Positions 1 to 8,771 of a stretch of 64,000 nt of DNA are shown one piece after another. The notes under the pieces were generated by a model, which saw only the letters and a program-made list of their open reading frames with translations, searched no databases and was not told the DNA's origin. Position 1 is the first letter of the stretch, and each line of letters opens with the position of its first letter. A program made the position numbers and the translations under genes. This DNA is from Algoriphagus sp. (GTDB lineage: Bacteria; Bacteroidota; Bacteroidia; Cytophagales; Cyclobacteriaceae): assembly GCF_024305035.1 (NCBI RefSeq), contig NZ_JAMWZB010000008.1, forward strand, positions 89,070-153,069. The letters run 5' to 3'.

Positions 1-898
1 TTCTGGGATTTATTACCAACCCAAGCCGGAGTCGGAACTGAATCTGGAACTCATGAGGCTGATGGACGAACATTATCTCCATCATCCCTTCAAGGGTGCC
101 CCAGGCATGCATACTTGGCTGACCAGGGACAAAGGATACAAGGTCAGTAAAAACCGGGTGGAGCGCCTGTACTACCGCTGCATGGGATTGCAGGCCGTCA
201 TGCCCGGCAGGCATACTTCGCGACGGCATAAGGCGCACAAAGTATATTCTTACCTGCTGCGGAATCTGGAAATTACCCGTCCCAACCAGGTATGGGCTAT
301 CGACATCACCTATATTCCGATGAAGAAAGGCTTTATGTACTTGACAGCGAGTATTGATCTGTACAGCCGATATATCGTCGGCTGGTCGATCTCCAACAGC
401 ATGGACGCCGCATGGTGCAAAGAAGTACTCCAAGAGGCTATCAGTCAGTATGGCTGTCCCGAGATCATCAATACCGATCAGGGAAGTCAATTTACCTCAG
501 AGGTCTTTACTCAATCCGTATTCTCCCATGGAATCCGCTTAAGTATGGACGGCAAAGGAAGAGCTATAGACAATGTGTTTATCGAACGGTTCTGGCGAAC
601 CGTCAAGTACGAAAAGATCTATCTCAACCCACCACAGGACGGATTGGATCTCTATGCACAGCTGGCAGAATACATGGATTATTACAATCACCGTAGAAGG
701 CACGGCAGTCTGGACAACCAAATTCCTGCAGAAGCATATTCCTTGGTTGAGCAGGTGCCGTGAAACGAGTTTACCACATTCCCACACTCTTCTGAAAATC
801 TAAAAAGGGATTTTCAGGTGTGGAAATATGGAAAACTCAACCGGCCTCTGTATACTTGAAGTCAAATGAATTCTGTCCTAACAATTGGGGGATGCTCA
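1..898 (+). mobile_element. IS3-family insertion sequence, right-hand part (left end outside window)
   Basis: The window opens inside an IS3-type element: an OrfB transposase frame is already open at base 2 and runs to 763. About 20 bp further on lies a hairpin with arms 782-800 and 809-823. The sequence 861-898 ends in GGGGGATGCTCA, which fits an IS3-type terminal inverted repeat (…TCA at the right end), so I place the end at 898. Its matching left end and target duplication cannot be seen here, so the boundary is inferred. The element ends about 17 bp past the leuB stop codon, which is in the opposite orientation. Confidence 0.65.
2..763 (+). CDS. IS3-family transposase OrfB (5' partial)
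   Basis: Catalytic part of the IS3 OrfAB transposase, a DDE (rve integrase-fold) enzyme that cuts and joins the element ends. The frame is open from base 2 (SGIYYQPKPESE…), so the ATG at 53 is internal and the true start lies outside the window. An HTH_21-like region (HHPFKGAPGM) comes first, followed by the rve core. The first catalytic Asp sits in AIDITYIPMKKGF, the second in NTDQGSQF and the Glu in ERFWRTVKYE. The C-terminal motif YNHRRRHGSLD is typical of the family. The visible part has no frameshift or internal stop, so this copy may be active, but OrfA is not visible. Confidence 0.9.
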   Translation, partial: SGIYYQPKPESELNLELMRLMDEHYLHHPFKGAPGMHTWLTRDKGYKVSKNRVERLYYRCMGLQAVMPGRHTSRRHKAHKVYSYLLRNLEITRPNQVWAIDITYIPMKKGFMYLTASIDLYSRYIVGWSISNSMDAAWCKEVLQEAISQYGCPEIINTDQGSQFTSEVFTQSVFSHGIRLSMDGKGRAIDNVFIERFWRTVKYEKIYLNPPQDGLDLYAQLAEYMDYYNHRRRHGSLDNQIPAEAYSLVEQVP

Positions 899-915
899 CT
901 AGTCATGGGATTAGA

Positions 916-1983
916 TTATCCCAATATTTTTGAAGCCAACCAGTCTCCCACTTCGGAGGTTTTGTAGGCCTTACCACCTTCGGCAATATCTTCGGTTACT
1001 ATTCCTTCGGTTAATGAGAGGTTGACGATATCGGAAATTAGGTTAGCTTCTTCTTTTAGGTCAAATGCATACTCAAACATCATTGCTGCAGAGAGTACAG
1101 TTGCCAAGGGATTGGCGATATCTTTTCCCGCAGCCTGCGGATAGGAACCGTGAATTGGTTCGAAAAGCTTCACATTCGAGCCCAAAGAAGCAGAGGGCAT
1201 CAAGCCCATGGAACCGGAAATCACCGATGCCTCATCGGTTAATATATCTCCAAAAAGATTCTCTGTGATCAAAACATCATAAGCTTTAGGCCATTGAATC
1301 AGTCGCATCGCTACCGCATCCACAAATTCGTATTCTACTTTCACATCCGGGTAGTCAGAAGCCAACTCCTGTACAGTTTCCCTCCACAATCTGGACGTGG
1401 CCATAACATTGGCTTTGTCTACACAAGTCAAAAGCTTTCTTCTTTTTTGTGCGGCTTCGAAACCCATTCTCGCTAATCTCACGATCTCTTCTTTGCTGTA
1501 CACGTTAGTATCAAAAGCCTTAGTACCTTGCTCATTTCGACCTCTAGGTTCGCCAAAATACACCCCGCCAGTCAATTCTCTAAAGAAGACAAAATCCACT
1601 CCATCCACACGATCGAGTTTCAGTGGAGACTTATGAACCAAGGAAGGAAAAGTAAAGGTCGGCCGCACATTGGCAAAAAGCCCGAGTTTTTGTCTCATTC
1701 GAAGAAGACCTTGCTCAGGTCTTACTTTCGCTTTCGGATCATTGTCATATTTCGGATCTCCGATTGCTCCGAAAAGGACAGCATCTGAGGCCGCACAAAT
1801 TTCATGGGTAGCATCCGGATACGGGTCCCCGGTAGCATCGATGGCACAGGCACCTACCAAGCCTTCTTTAAAAGTAATTTGATGACCAAATTTCTGGCCT
1901 ACAGCCTTCACCACTTTGACTGCCTGAGCAATTACCTCAGGACCAATGCCGTCACCCGGCAATAACGCGATATTCATTTCCAT
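916..1983 (-). CDS. leuB: 3-isopropylmalate dehydrogenase LeuB
   Basis: Cytoplasmic NAD-dependent oxidative decarboxylase that makes 2-oxoisocaproate from 3-isopropylmalate in leucine synthesis; homologues also act on methylmalate in the citramalate route. The 355-residue length is normal for the family. Visible motifs are LLPGDGIGPEV at the N-terminus, RELTGGVYFGEPRG near residue 135, and the NAD-binding EPIHGSYPQAAGKDIANP in the C-terminal half. It is the last gene of the ilv-leu operon and overlaps the end of the upstream LeuA-like gene by about 30 bp, which suggests translational coupling. An in-frame Met at residue 3 is an equally good start. An IS3 element ends just beyond its stop codon. 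Confidence 0.96.
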   Translation of the reverse strand: MEMNIALLPGDGIGPEVIAQAVKVVKAVGQKFGHQITFKEGLVGACAIDATGDPYPDATHEICAASDAVLFGAIGDPKYDNDPKAKVRPEQGLLRMRQKLGLFANVRPTFTFPSLVHKSPLKLDRVDGVDFVFFRELTGGVYFGEPRGRNEQGTKAFDTNVYSKEEIVRLARMGFEAAQKRRKLLTCVDKANVMATSRLWRETVQELASDYPDVKVEYEFVDAVAMRLIQWPKAYDVLITENLFGDILTDEASVISGSMGLMPSASLGSNVKLFEPIHGSYPQAAGKDIANPLATVLSAAMMFEYAFDLKEEANLISDIVNLSLTEGIVTEDIAEGGKAYKTSEVGDWLASKILG

Positions 1984-3544
1984 AATAGGTGGATTCTTCT
2001 TTTTCTGGGTTGTAATTAATTGTTTCGATGATATTGAGCATCTTTTCTGTAGCCTTCATGGCTGCGATGGTTTGATCGGCGTCAAGGCCCTTTGTTTTAA
2101 ATAGTTTCCCAAATTCCCATGTGATCACCGTTTCCACAAAGGCATCTGTCTTTCCTCCAGGGGGAATGGAAACATGATAATCGGTCAACCTAGGCAGCTC
2201 TTTCCCGATTGATTTATAGATCTTCTTCAATGCACGCATAAAGGAATCGTACTGCCCGTCTCCAGTGGCACTTGCATCAAAAAACTTCCCATGAATGTTC
2301 ATTCGAAGCTGCACGGTTGGCTTCAATCCCTTTGAATGCGTCATATGGTAGCCTTCGATACTGATATTTTTAGTAATCGAGTTATTTTGTAGGACATCAG
2401 AAATAATATAGGGCAAATCCTCCGTCGTAACTCGCTCCTTTTTATCACCCAATTCGATGATTCGTTGAGTGACTTTGGTAAGTTCATCCTTTTCCAAAGA
2501 AATCCCCAATTCCTCCAAATTCTTCAAAATATTGGCCTTACCTGAGGTTTTACCCAGCGCGTACTTCCGTTGACGCCCAAAGCGCTCAGGAAGCAAGTCA
2601 TTGAAATAGAGATTCTTTTTGTTATCCCCGTCCGCATGGATACCGGCAGTTTGCGTAAAGACATTTTCGCCTACCACGGGCTTGTTAGCAGGGATATGAT
2701 GTCCGGAAAACTGCTCAACCAGCTTGGAAACACGGAAAATCTTCTGCTCTTGCACGCTGATCTCCAAGTCTGTAAAATCCTTAATAACCGCAATCACGGA
2801 CTCCAAAGGAGCGTTTCCAGCACGTTCACCCAGACCATTGACCGTGGTATGGATCCCAGAAGCCCCATGAAGAACTGCTTCCATCACATTGGCAACCGAA
2901 AGGTCGTAATCATTATGTGCATGAAAGTCAAAATGAACAGTAGGAAATTTTTCCACTAATTCATCAAAGAAGGTCCTCACCTCATTTGGAGACAAAAGCC
3001 CCAAGGTATCCGGAAGCATGATTCGCTTAATGGGCTGAATGCTGAGAAATTCAATGAGACTGAGGGTATAATCTTCGGAGTTCCGCATCCCATTGGACCA
3101 ATCTTCTAGATACACATTCACCGACACTCCATTGTCCTGCGCGTAGCCAATACTCCGTCGAATATCCTCAAAATGCTGACCAGGTGTTTTTTTAAGTTGA
3201 TGGGTCAGGTGATTGAGTGAGCCTTTGGTCAATAAATTCATTACTGAGGCTCCGGCTTTCAAAATCCATTTTACCGAAGCCGGAGTATCAACAAATCCCA
3301 ACACCTCCACTCGATCCAAGTAGCCCTTTTGGGCGGCCCATTGGGTGATTTTTTGGACCCCTTCCATTTCTCCCTCAGACACTCGGGCCGAAGCCACTTC
3401 AATCCGATCCACTTTGAGCTCCTCTAACAGGAGTTTGGCGATTTGAAGCTTTTCCGAAGGCAAAAAGGAAACCCCCGAGGTCTGCTCCCCATCCCTCAGT
3501 GTGGTGTCCATAATTTCTATTTTCCTATTCGCCTCCATTTTCAA
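1952..3544 (-). CDS. cimA: LeuA-like acyl-CoA condensing enzyme, citramalate synthase type
   Basis: A second member of the 2-isopropylmalate/citramalate synthase family in the same operon (530 aa). These enzymes condense acetyl-CoA with a 2-oxo acid: 2-oxoisovalerate for LeuA, pyruvate for CimA. The TIM-barrel HMGL-like domain carries [15 protein letters not shown] near residue 13, the metal-binding HAHNDYDLSVAN and the NGLGERAGNAPLESV motif. A C-terminal LeuA-dimer/regulatory domain follows, with TVQLRMNIHG and SATGDGQYDSFMRALKK. The coexisting orthodox LeuA makes a citramalate role plausible, but the substrate cannot be read from the sequence. It starts 2 bp after leuD ends and overlaps leuB. 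Confidence 0.75.
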   Translation of the reverse strand: MKMEANRKIEIMDTTLRDGEQTSGVSFLPSEKLQIAKLLLEELKVDRIEVASARVSEGEMEGVQKITQWAAQKGYLDRVEVLGFVDTPASVKWILKAGASVMNLLTKGSLNHLTHQLKKTPGQHFEDIRRSIGYAQDNGVSVNVYLEDWSNGMRNSEDYTLSLIEFLSIQPIKRIMLPDTLGLLSPNEVRTFFDELVEKFPTVHFDFHAHNDYDLSVANVMEAVLHGASGIHTTVNGLGERAGNAPLESVIAVIKDFTDLEISVQEQKIFRVSKLVEQFSGHHIPANKPVVGENVFTQTAGIHADGDNKKNLYFNDLLPERFGRQRKYALGKTSGKANILKNLEELGISLEKDELTKVTQRIIELGDKKERVTTEDLPYIISDVLQNNSITKNISIEGYHMTHSKGLKPTVQLRMNIHGKFFDASATGDGQYDSFMRALKKIYKSIGKELPRLTDYHVSIPPGGKTDAFVETVITWEFGKLFKTKGLDADQTIAAMKATEKMLNIIETINYNPEKEESTYYGNEYRVIAG

Positions 3545-3546
3545 TC

Positions 3547-4137
3547 TTATTTGGACGCTTCAAAAGCGTCAATTTCAGCTGACATGTTTAACAAATAATC
3601 GATATCGTCAAACCCGTTTTGCATATTGTCCTTTTTGTACTCATTGATGTCAAAAGACTCCGAATCTCCCGTGGAAAGGAGTGTGATTTTCTGTTCGGGA
3701 AGGTTCACTTCGATTTCGACATTGGGGTTCTGCTCAATTGCCTCGAATAACTTCTCAGCGAAATCCGCAGAAACGGTCACCGGAAGTACCCCGATGTTGA
3801 GACAGTTGTTTTTAAAGATATCGGCAAAAAAGCTGGAAACCACGCATCGAAAACCGTAGTCATAAATCGCCCAGACGGCATGCTCCCGACTGGAACCTGA
3901 ACCAAAGTTTTTGCCTGCCACCAAGATTTTACCGGAATAAGTGGGGTCATTGAGCACAAAATCCTTTTTGGGATTGCCTGCTACATCGTATCTCCAGTCA
4001 CGGAATAAATTATCCCCAAAACCTTCTCGCTCCGTCGCTTTTAAAAAGCGTGCAGGGATGATTTGATCGGTATCCACATTCTCCGCTGGGAGTGGGACTG
4101 CGGTACTTTTTAGTATTGTAAATTTATCGTAAGCCAT
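3547..4137 (-). CDS. leuD: 3-isopropylmalate dehydratase small subunit LeuD
   Basis: Small (swivel-domain) subunit of isopropylmalate isomerase, which pairs with LeuC to convert 2- into 3-isopropylmalate. At 196 aa it has the usual length. The substrate-binding loop reads GKNFGSGSSREHAVWA near residue 65, and the N-terminal region has the typical NVDTDQIIPARFL. It lies about 100 bp downstream of leuC in the operon and is followed 2 bp later by the LeuA-like gene. Nothing in the sequence suggests a defect. Confidence 0.96.
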   Translation of the reverse strand: MAYDKFTILKSTAVPLPAENVDTDQIIPARFLKATEREGFGDNLFRDWRYDVAGNPKKDFVLNDPTYSGKILVAGKNFGSGSSREHAVWAIYDYGFRCVVSSFFADIFKNNCLNIGVLPVTVSADFAEKLFEAIEQNPNVEIEVNLPEQKITLLSTGDSESFDINEYKKDNMQNGFDDIDYLLNMSAEIDAFEASK

Positions 4138-4234
4138 TATTTTTTCGATTTTAAAACGTGAGAAGCAGGTAGAACTTTAAGGCATGAAAAGATGGGACAC
4201 CTTTCCTCTTTTCGGATCTTCACCTTCTAACTTT

Positions 4235-5641
4235 TTAATTATTAAACACTTCTCTTGGATCAGTAATTCGACCGGTGACAGCAACTGCCGCTACGGTCAG
4301 TGGCGAGGCAAGCATCGTTCGGGCACCGGGACCTTGACGGCCTTCAAAATTCCTGTTGGAGGTCGAAACCGCATATTTCCCTGCAGGAATTTTATCATCA
4401 TTCATGGCCAGACAAGCTGAACATCCGGGCTGCCTGAGTTCAAATCCTGCTTCTTCGAGAATTTTCACCAAGCCTTCTTCATGTGCCATTTTTTCCACTT
4501 CTCTGGATCCCGGTACTATCCAAGCCGTGATATTATCGGCTTTCTTTCGACCTTTGACAAATTGGGCTACCGATCGGATATCCTCGATTCTCCCATTGGT
4601 ACAGGAACCTACGAATACATAGTCCACCAATTTCCCTTTGACTGCTTCTCCTGGCTGAAAACCCATGTAATCCAGCGATTTGAGGTAAGATTTTTTATTG
4701 GAACCTTCCATTCCATCCAAACTGGGAATAGTGCCTTTTACTTTGATCCCCATACCTGGATTGGTTCCGTAAGTGATCATGGGCTCGATATCTGCAGCAT
4801 CAAAGGCGTATTCCTTGTCAAAGACTGCACCCTCATCGGTCTGAAGCGAATTCCAGTAAGCTACAGCTTGACCCCAAGCTTCCCCTTTTGGAGAATATCG
4901 TTTGCCTTTCAGGTAATTATAGGTGGTTTCATCCGGCGCGATTAATCCTCCACGAGCCCCCATTTCAATGGACATGTTACAAATGGTCATCCGGGCTTCC
5001 ATGGAAAGATTTCTGATGGCAGACCCCGCATATTCCACAAAATATCCCGTAGCTCCAGCTGCTGATATTTTCGAAATGATGTAAAGGATGATGTCCTTAG
5101 AAGTGACTCCAGGGCCCAATTCTCCCTCTACAGAAATCCGCATCTTTTTGGGTTTAGACTGCATGATGCACTGGGTGGCTAAAACCATTTCAACTTCGGA
5201 TGTACCAATTCCAAAAGCAATCGCTCCGAAAGCTCCATGCGTAGAGGTATGAGAATCTCCACAAACAATAGTCATCCCAGGTTGAGTGACTCCGAGTTCC
5301 GGTCCGATTACATGGACAATTCCATGATGAGCCGAACCCAAATCATGAAGTTCGATTCCGTATTTTTTACAATTTTCCCGAAGCCGCTCGACTTGCATTC
5401 GAGAAAGTTTATCCTTAATCGTTTGATCTTGTTCCACTGTTGGAACGTTGTGGTCTGGAGTGGCAATGGTCCGTTCTGGGTATTTAACTCCAATGCCTCT
5501 TTTTTCCAGGTTTAGGAAAGCAACAGGGGAAGTTACCTCATGAATAAAATGCTTATCGATGAAGAACACGTCTGGACCTTGGGGAACCGATTTAACCACG
5601 TGTGCCTCCCAAACTTTATCAAATAATGTTTTCTTTTCCAT
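4235..5641 (-). CDS. leuC: 3-isopropylmalate dehydratase large subunit LeuC
   Basis: Aconitase-family large subunit with a [4Fe-4S] cluster; with LeuD it isomerises isopropylmalate, and in many bacteria citramalate too. The 468-aa length is typical. The cluster cysteines are visible in [13 protein letters not shown] and in GCSACLAMN near the C-terminus. The conserved [20 protein letters not shown] stretch lies near residue 130. It starts 5 bp after the leuA stop, which indicates one transcript. The roughly 100-bp gap to leuD shows no separate terminator or promoter that I can recognise. Confidence 0.97.
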   Translation of the reverse strand: MEKKTLFDKVWEAHVVKSVPQGPDVFFIDKHFIHEVTSPVAFLNLEKRGIGVKYPERTIATPDHNVPTVEQDQTIKDKLSRMQVERLRENCKKYGIELHDLGSAHHGIVHVIGPELGVTQPGMTIVCGDSHTSTHGAFGAIAFGIGTSEVEMVLATQCIMQSKPKKMRISVEGELGPGVTSKDIILYIISKISAAGATGYFVEYAGSAIRNLSMEARMTICNMSIEMGARGGLIAPDETTYNYLKGKRYSPKGEAWGQAVAYWNSLQTDEGAVFDKEYAFDAADIEPMITYGTNPGMGIKVKGTIPSLDGMEGSNKKSYLKSLDYMGFQPGEAVKGKLVDYVFVGSCTNGRIEDIRSVAQFVKGRKKADNITAWIVPGSREVEKMAHEEGLVKILEEAGFELRQPGCSACLAMNDDKIPAGKYAVSTSNRNFEGRQGPGARTMLASPLTVAAVAVTGRITDPREVFNN

Positions 5642-5646
5642 AGTAA

Positions 5647-7155
5647 TTATGCAGTCGCGTATTCCTTGACCGGTATTTTGTTTAATGCATCTACAAAAGC
5701 AAACGCTGATGCCAAGACGATATCCTCATGGGAAGCAAACCCATAGTAGGGTTTGTCTGATTTAATGACGCGCATGTGAACTTTGGCTACGTCATTTGAT
5801 CCGTGCGTCATGGCCTGAATTAGAAATTCCTCCAAATCAACTTGAGGCTGAACCAAGGTTTCAATTGCCTTTAACACCGCATCCACTGGCCCCACACCAG
5901 TTTGAGTGGCTTCAAGACTTTGGTCTCCAATTTTTAGCTGAACGGTTGCATTTATTTCACCGTTTGAAGAGTATGTCACTTTTTCAAGTTCAATAAAATT
6001 CGACTCATCCAGGTATTTTCCAACCAATTCCAAAAGGTCTTTTCGACCGATATCACGCTTGGAGTCGGCCAATAGCAGAAACTCCTCATATACTTTGCGA
6101 AGCTCTTCCCCTTCCAATTCTACGCCCAAAGCATCCAAATGATGTTTCAATGCAGCTCTGCCTGATCTGGCGGTCAAAACGATGGAAGACTCCTCTACCC
6201 CTACTTCCTTGGGATCGATAATTTCATAGTTTTCTCGATGCTTCAGCACCCCATCTTGATGGATTCCAGAAGAATGCGCAAAAGCATTTCTACCCACTAT
6301 GGCTTTATTGGGCTGCACCGGCATATTCATCAGTTTGGATACCAAACGGCTCGTTTTATAGATTTTTGGGGTATCTATCGAAGTATGAACAGGAATAGAT
6401 TTATGGCATTTGATCGCCATAACCACTTCCTCCATGGAGGTATTTCCCGCCCGTTCACCGATTCCGTTAATCGTTACTTCCACCTGCCGGGCCCCATGCT
6501 GCACACCGGCTACGGTATTGGCAGTCGCCATTCCTAGGTCGTTGTGACAATGAGTTGCGATAATCGCTTTATCAATATTGGACACTCGGTTTTTTAGATC
6601 AGCGATAATCCCCCCATACTGCTCAGGAAGACAATAGCCCGTCGTATCCGGAATATTCACCACAGTCGCTCCGGCTTTGATGACTTCTTCAATGATTTTG
6701 CATAAGAAATCAGGCTCAGAGCGGCCAGCGTCTTCGGCATAAAACTCCACATCCTCGACAAATTGCTTGGCGAACTTGACCGCTGCTACTCCCCTTCGGA
6801 TAATTTCTTCAGGAGTAGAGCGAAGTTTGAATTGAATATGATATGGAGAAACCCCAATTCCGGTATGAATACGTCCTTTTTTTGCAAATTTGAGTGCTTG
6901 TGCCGCTACTTCGATATCCTTTTCGACTGCCCGAGAGAGTGCACAGATAATGGGGTTTGAAACCGCCTTCGAAATCTCTACCACCGAATTGAAATCACCA
7001 GGACTGGAAATAGGAAAACCCGCCTCAATGATATCTACGCCCAGATCCTCCAGGGCTTTGGCCACAATGATTTTTTCTTGGGTGTTCAGTTGACATCCCG
7101 GCACCTGCTCTCCATCTCGGAGTGTCGTATCAAATATCCACAGCTTGTCACTCAT
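5647..7155 (-). CDS. leuA: 2-isopropylmalate synthase LeuA
   Basis: First committed enzyme of leucine synthesis, condensing acetyl-CoA with 2-oxoisovalerate (502 aa). The HMGL-like barrel starts with [16 protein letters not shown] and holds the metal ligands of [14 protein letters not shown] and the motif [15 protein letters not shown]. The catalytic region [16 protein letters not shown] follows. The C-terminal allosteric/LeuA-dimer domain runs from about residue 375 ([22 protein letters not shown]). Leucine feedback is known for the family; the regulatory domain is present here. It sits about 20 bp downstream of ilvC and 5 bp before leuC. Confidence 0.96.
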   Translation of the reverse strand: MSDKLWIFDTTLRDGEQVPGCQLNTQEKIIVAKALEDLGVDIIEAGFPISSPGDFNSVVEISKAVSNPIICALSRAVEKDIEVAAQALKFAKKGRIHTGIGVSPYHIQFKLRSTPEEIIRRGVAAVKFAKQFVEDVEFYAEDAGRSEPDFLCKIIEEVIKAGATVVNIPDTTGYCLPEQYGGIIADLKNRVSNIDKAIIATHCHNDLGMATANTVAGVQHGARQVEVTINGIGERAGNTSMEEVVMAIKCHKSIPVHTSIDTPKIYKTSRLVSKLMNMPVQPNKAIVGRNAFAHSSGIHQDGVLKHRENYEIIDPKEVGVEESSIVLTARSGRAALKHHLDALGVELEGEELRKVYEEFLLLADSKRDIGRKDLLELVGKYLDESNFIELEKVTYSSNGEINATVQLKIGDQSLEATQTGVGPVDAVLKAIETLVQPQVDLEEFLIQAMTHGSNDVAKVHMRVIKSDKPYYGFASHEDIVLASAFAFVDALNKIPVKEYATA

Positions 7156-7176
7156 CTTATTTGGGGTTTTGGGTTA

Positions 7177-8220
7177 TTAATTATTTTCTGGTCTCAATTG
7201 ACGGACAACAGCTCCAGCCTGCCACATCTCAGAGTCTCTTAATTCTTTCAATTCAGCTTCAAGCTTCACTCTATAATCAGACTTCGAATTGGAATCAATG
7301 GATTTTTGAGCTTCTTTACCCGTTTTCACAGACTCGTACAGTTCTTCAAATACCGGCTTGGTTGCATCACGGAAAGGCTTCCACCAATCCAATGCCCCAC
7401 GTTGAGCAGTAGTAGAGCAGTTGGCATACATCCAGTCCATACCATTCTCTGCTACCAATGGCATCAAGGATTGAGTCAGTTCTTCCACCGTTTCGTTGAA
7501 CGCCTCCGAAGGCGTATGTCCATTGGCTCTCAATACTTCATATTGGGCAGCAAAAATCCCCTGAATCGCTCCCATCAGCGTTCCTCGCTCTCCAGTCAAA
7601 TCAGAGGTCACTTCCCGATAAAAATCTGTTTCAAAAAGATAGCCTGATCCTACTCCGATCCCCAAAGCCACTACCCGGTCTTTGGCTTTGCCTGTGGCAT
7701 CCTGATAAATGGCATAGGAAGAATTCAATCCTCTTCCTTCGACAAACATTCTTCTCAAAGAGGTCCCCGAACCTTTTGGGGCAACCAAAATCACATCCAC
7801 ATCGGCAGGAGGCACAATTCCTGTTTTATCCTTGTAGGTCACTCCGAATCCATGGGAGAAATACAAGGCTTTTCCGGGCGTCAGGTGTTTTTTAACCGTA
7901 GGCCAAAGTGCAATCTGACCCGCATCTGAAAGCAAAAATTGCAAAATTGTCCCTCGCTCGCAAGCTTCCTCAAGTTCAAATAAAGTCTCTCCTGGCACCC
8001 AACCGTCTGCAACAGCTTTATCCCATGTTTTGGATCCTTTTCGCTGTCCAACGATGACATTAAAACCATTGTCTTTCAGGTTTAATGCTTGTCCAGGTCC
8101 CTGCACACCATAACCTAGGACTGCAATTACTTCATCTTTCAATACTTCTTTGGCTTTTTCCAGCGGAAACTCCTCTCGGGTTACCACATTTTCTTCAACG
8201 TTGCCGAATTTTAATTTCAT
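7177..8220 (-). CDS. ilvC: ketol-acid reductoisomerase IlvC
   Basis: Mg2+-dependent NAD(P)H enzyme that isomerises and reduces 2-acetolactate (or 2-aceto-2-hydroxybutyrate) to the dihydroxy acid, the second common step of Val/Leu/Ile synthesis. At 347 aa it is a compact class I-type enzyme. The Rossmann motif VLGYGVQGPGQALNLKDNG is near residue 34 and the cofactor loop GQRKGSKTWDKA follows. The acidic metal-binding helices hold DLTGERGTLMGAIQG and ETVEELTQSLMPLV. It lies between ilvN and leuA in the same direction, with about a 40-bp gap to ilvN. Confidence 0.96.
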   Translation of the reverse strand: MKLKFGNVEENVVTREEFPLEKAKEVLKDEVIAVLGYGVQGPGQALNLKDNGFNVIVGQRKGSKTWDKAVADGWVPGETLFELEEACERGTILQFLLSDAGQIALWPTVKKHLTPGKALYFSHGFGVTYKDKTGIVPPADVDVILVAPKGSGTSLRRMFVEGRGLNSSYAIYQDATGKAKDRVVALGIGVGSGYLFETDFYREVTSDLTGERGTLMGAIQGIFAAQYEVLRANGHTPSEAFNETVEELTQSLMPLVAENGMDWMYANCSTTAQRGALDWWKPFRDATKPVFEELYESVKTGKEAQKSIDSNSKSDYRVKLEAELKELRDSEMWQAGAVVRQLRPENN

Positions 8221-8261
8221 GATTTTCGGATTAATAGATTTATGAGTTTGTTTTTTAAATT

Positions 8262-8762
8262 TTATTTCAGAAGGGAATCTATAGTCAGCATTCGTTTAGC
8301 TACTGCCACGCGACCAGACCGAGCAAATTCCAGTAAGCCGTAGCCTTTTAGAATTTCCAACAATTCCTGTGTTTGTTCTTTATGGCCAGTAAGTTCCAAA
8401 ACCACAAAATCTGGTTCTGCGGCAATCACCTTGGCATTGTGCTGTCGGATGATTTTCTCCAGTCCTGACTCAAGCCTTGCCACGGGAATCTTATACAGGG
8501 CTATTTCCTGATACACCACCGCATCATCTTCATGATAAAAGGCCTTAATTACATCAATGATCTTTTCGATTTGATTAACCAGTTGAATGACTGTGTCTTC
8601 ACTTGCGGTTACTTCAATGGTGATCCGATGAATACCCTCCAACCTACTTTCTGAAGCGGTCAAAGCATCAATATTGATCCCTCGCCTGGTGAAAATAATC
8701 GTGATCCGATTGAGGATTCCGATAAAGTTTTCGGTAATGACGAAAATGGTATAGCGTTTCAT
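8262..8762 (-). CDS. ilvN: acetolactate synthase small (regulatory) subunit IlvN
   Basis: Regulatory subunit that binds valine and activates the catalytic IlvB subunit. The N-terminal ACT domain (residues about 3-75) starts TIFVITENFIGILNRITIIF and contains RRGINIDALTASESR. The C-terminal half (about 85-160) corresponds to the ALS_ss_C domain, with KIPVARLESGLEKIIRQH. The 166-aa length is typical. It starts about 9 bp after ilvB, consistent with stoichiometric co-expression. Confidence 0.95.
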   Translation of the reverse strand: MKRYTIFVITENFIGILNRITIIFTRRGINIDALTASESRLEGIHRITIEVTASEDTVIQLVNQIEKIIDVIKAFYHEDDAVVYQEIALYKIPVARLESGLEKIIRQHNAKVIAAEPDFVVLELTGHKEQTQELLEILKGYGLLEFARSGRVAVAKRMLTIDSLLK

Positions 8763-8771
8763 AAGTTGATT

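Noticed and set aside
782..823. Hairpin after the transposase gene as a transcription terminator
   Set aside because: The stem is good but no T-run follows; I treat it as part of the IS.
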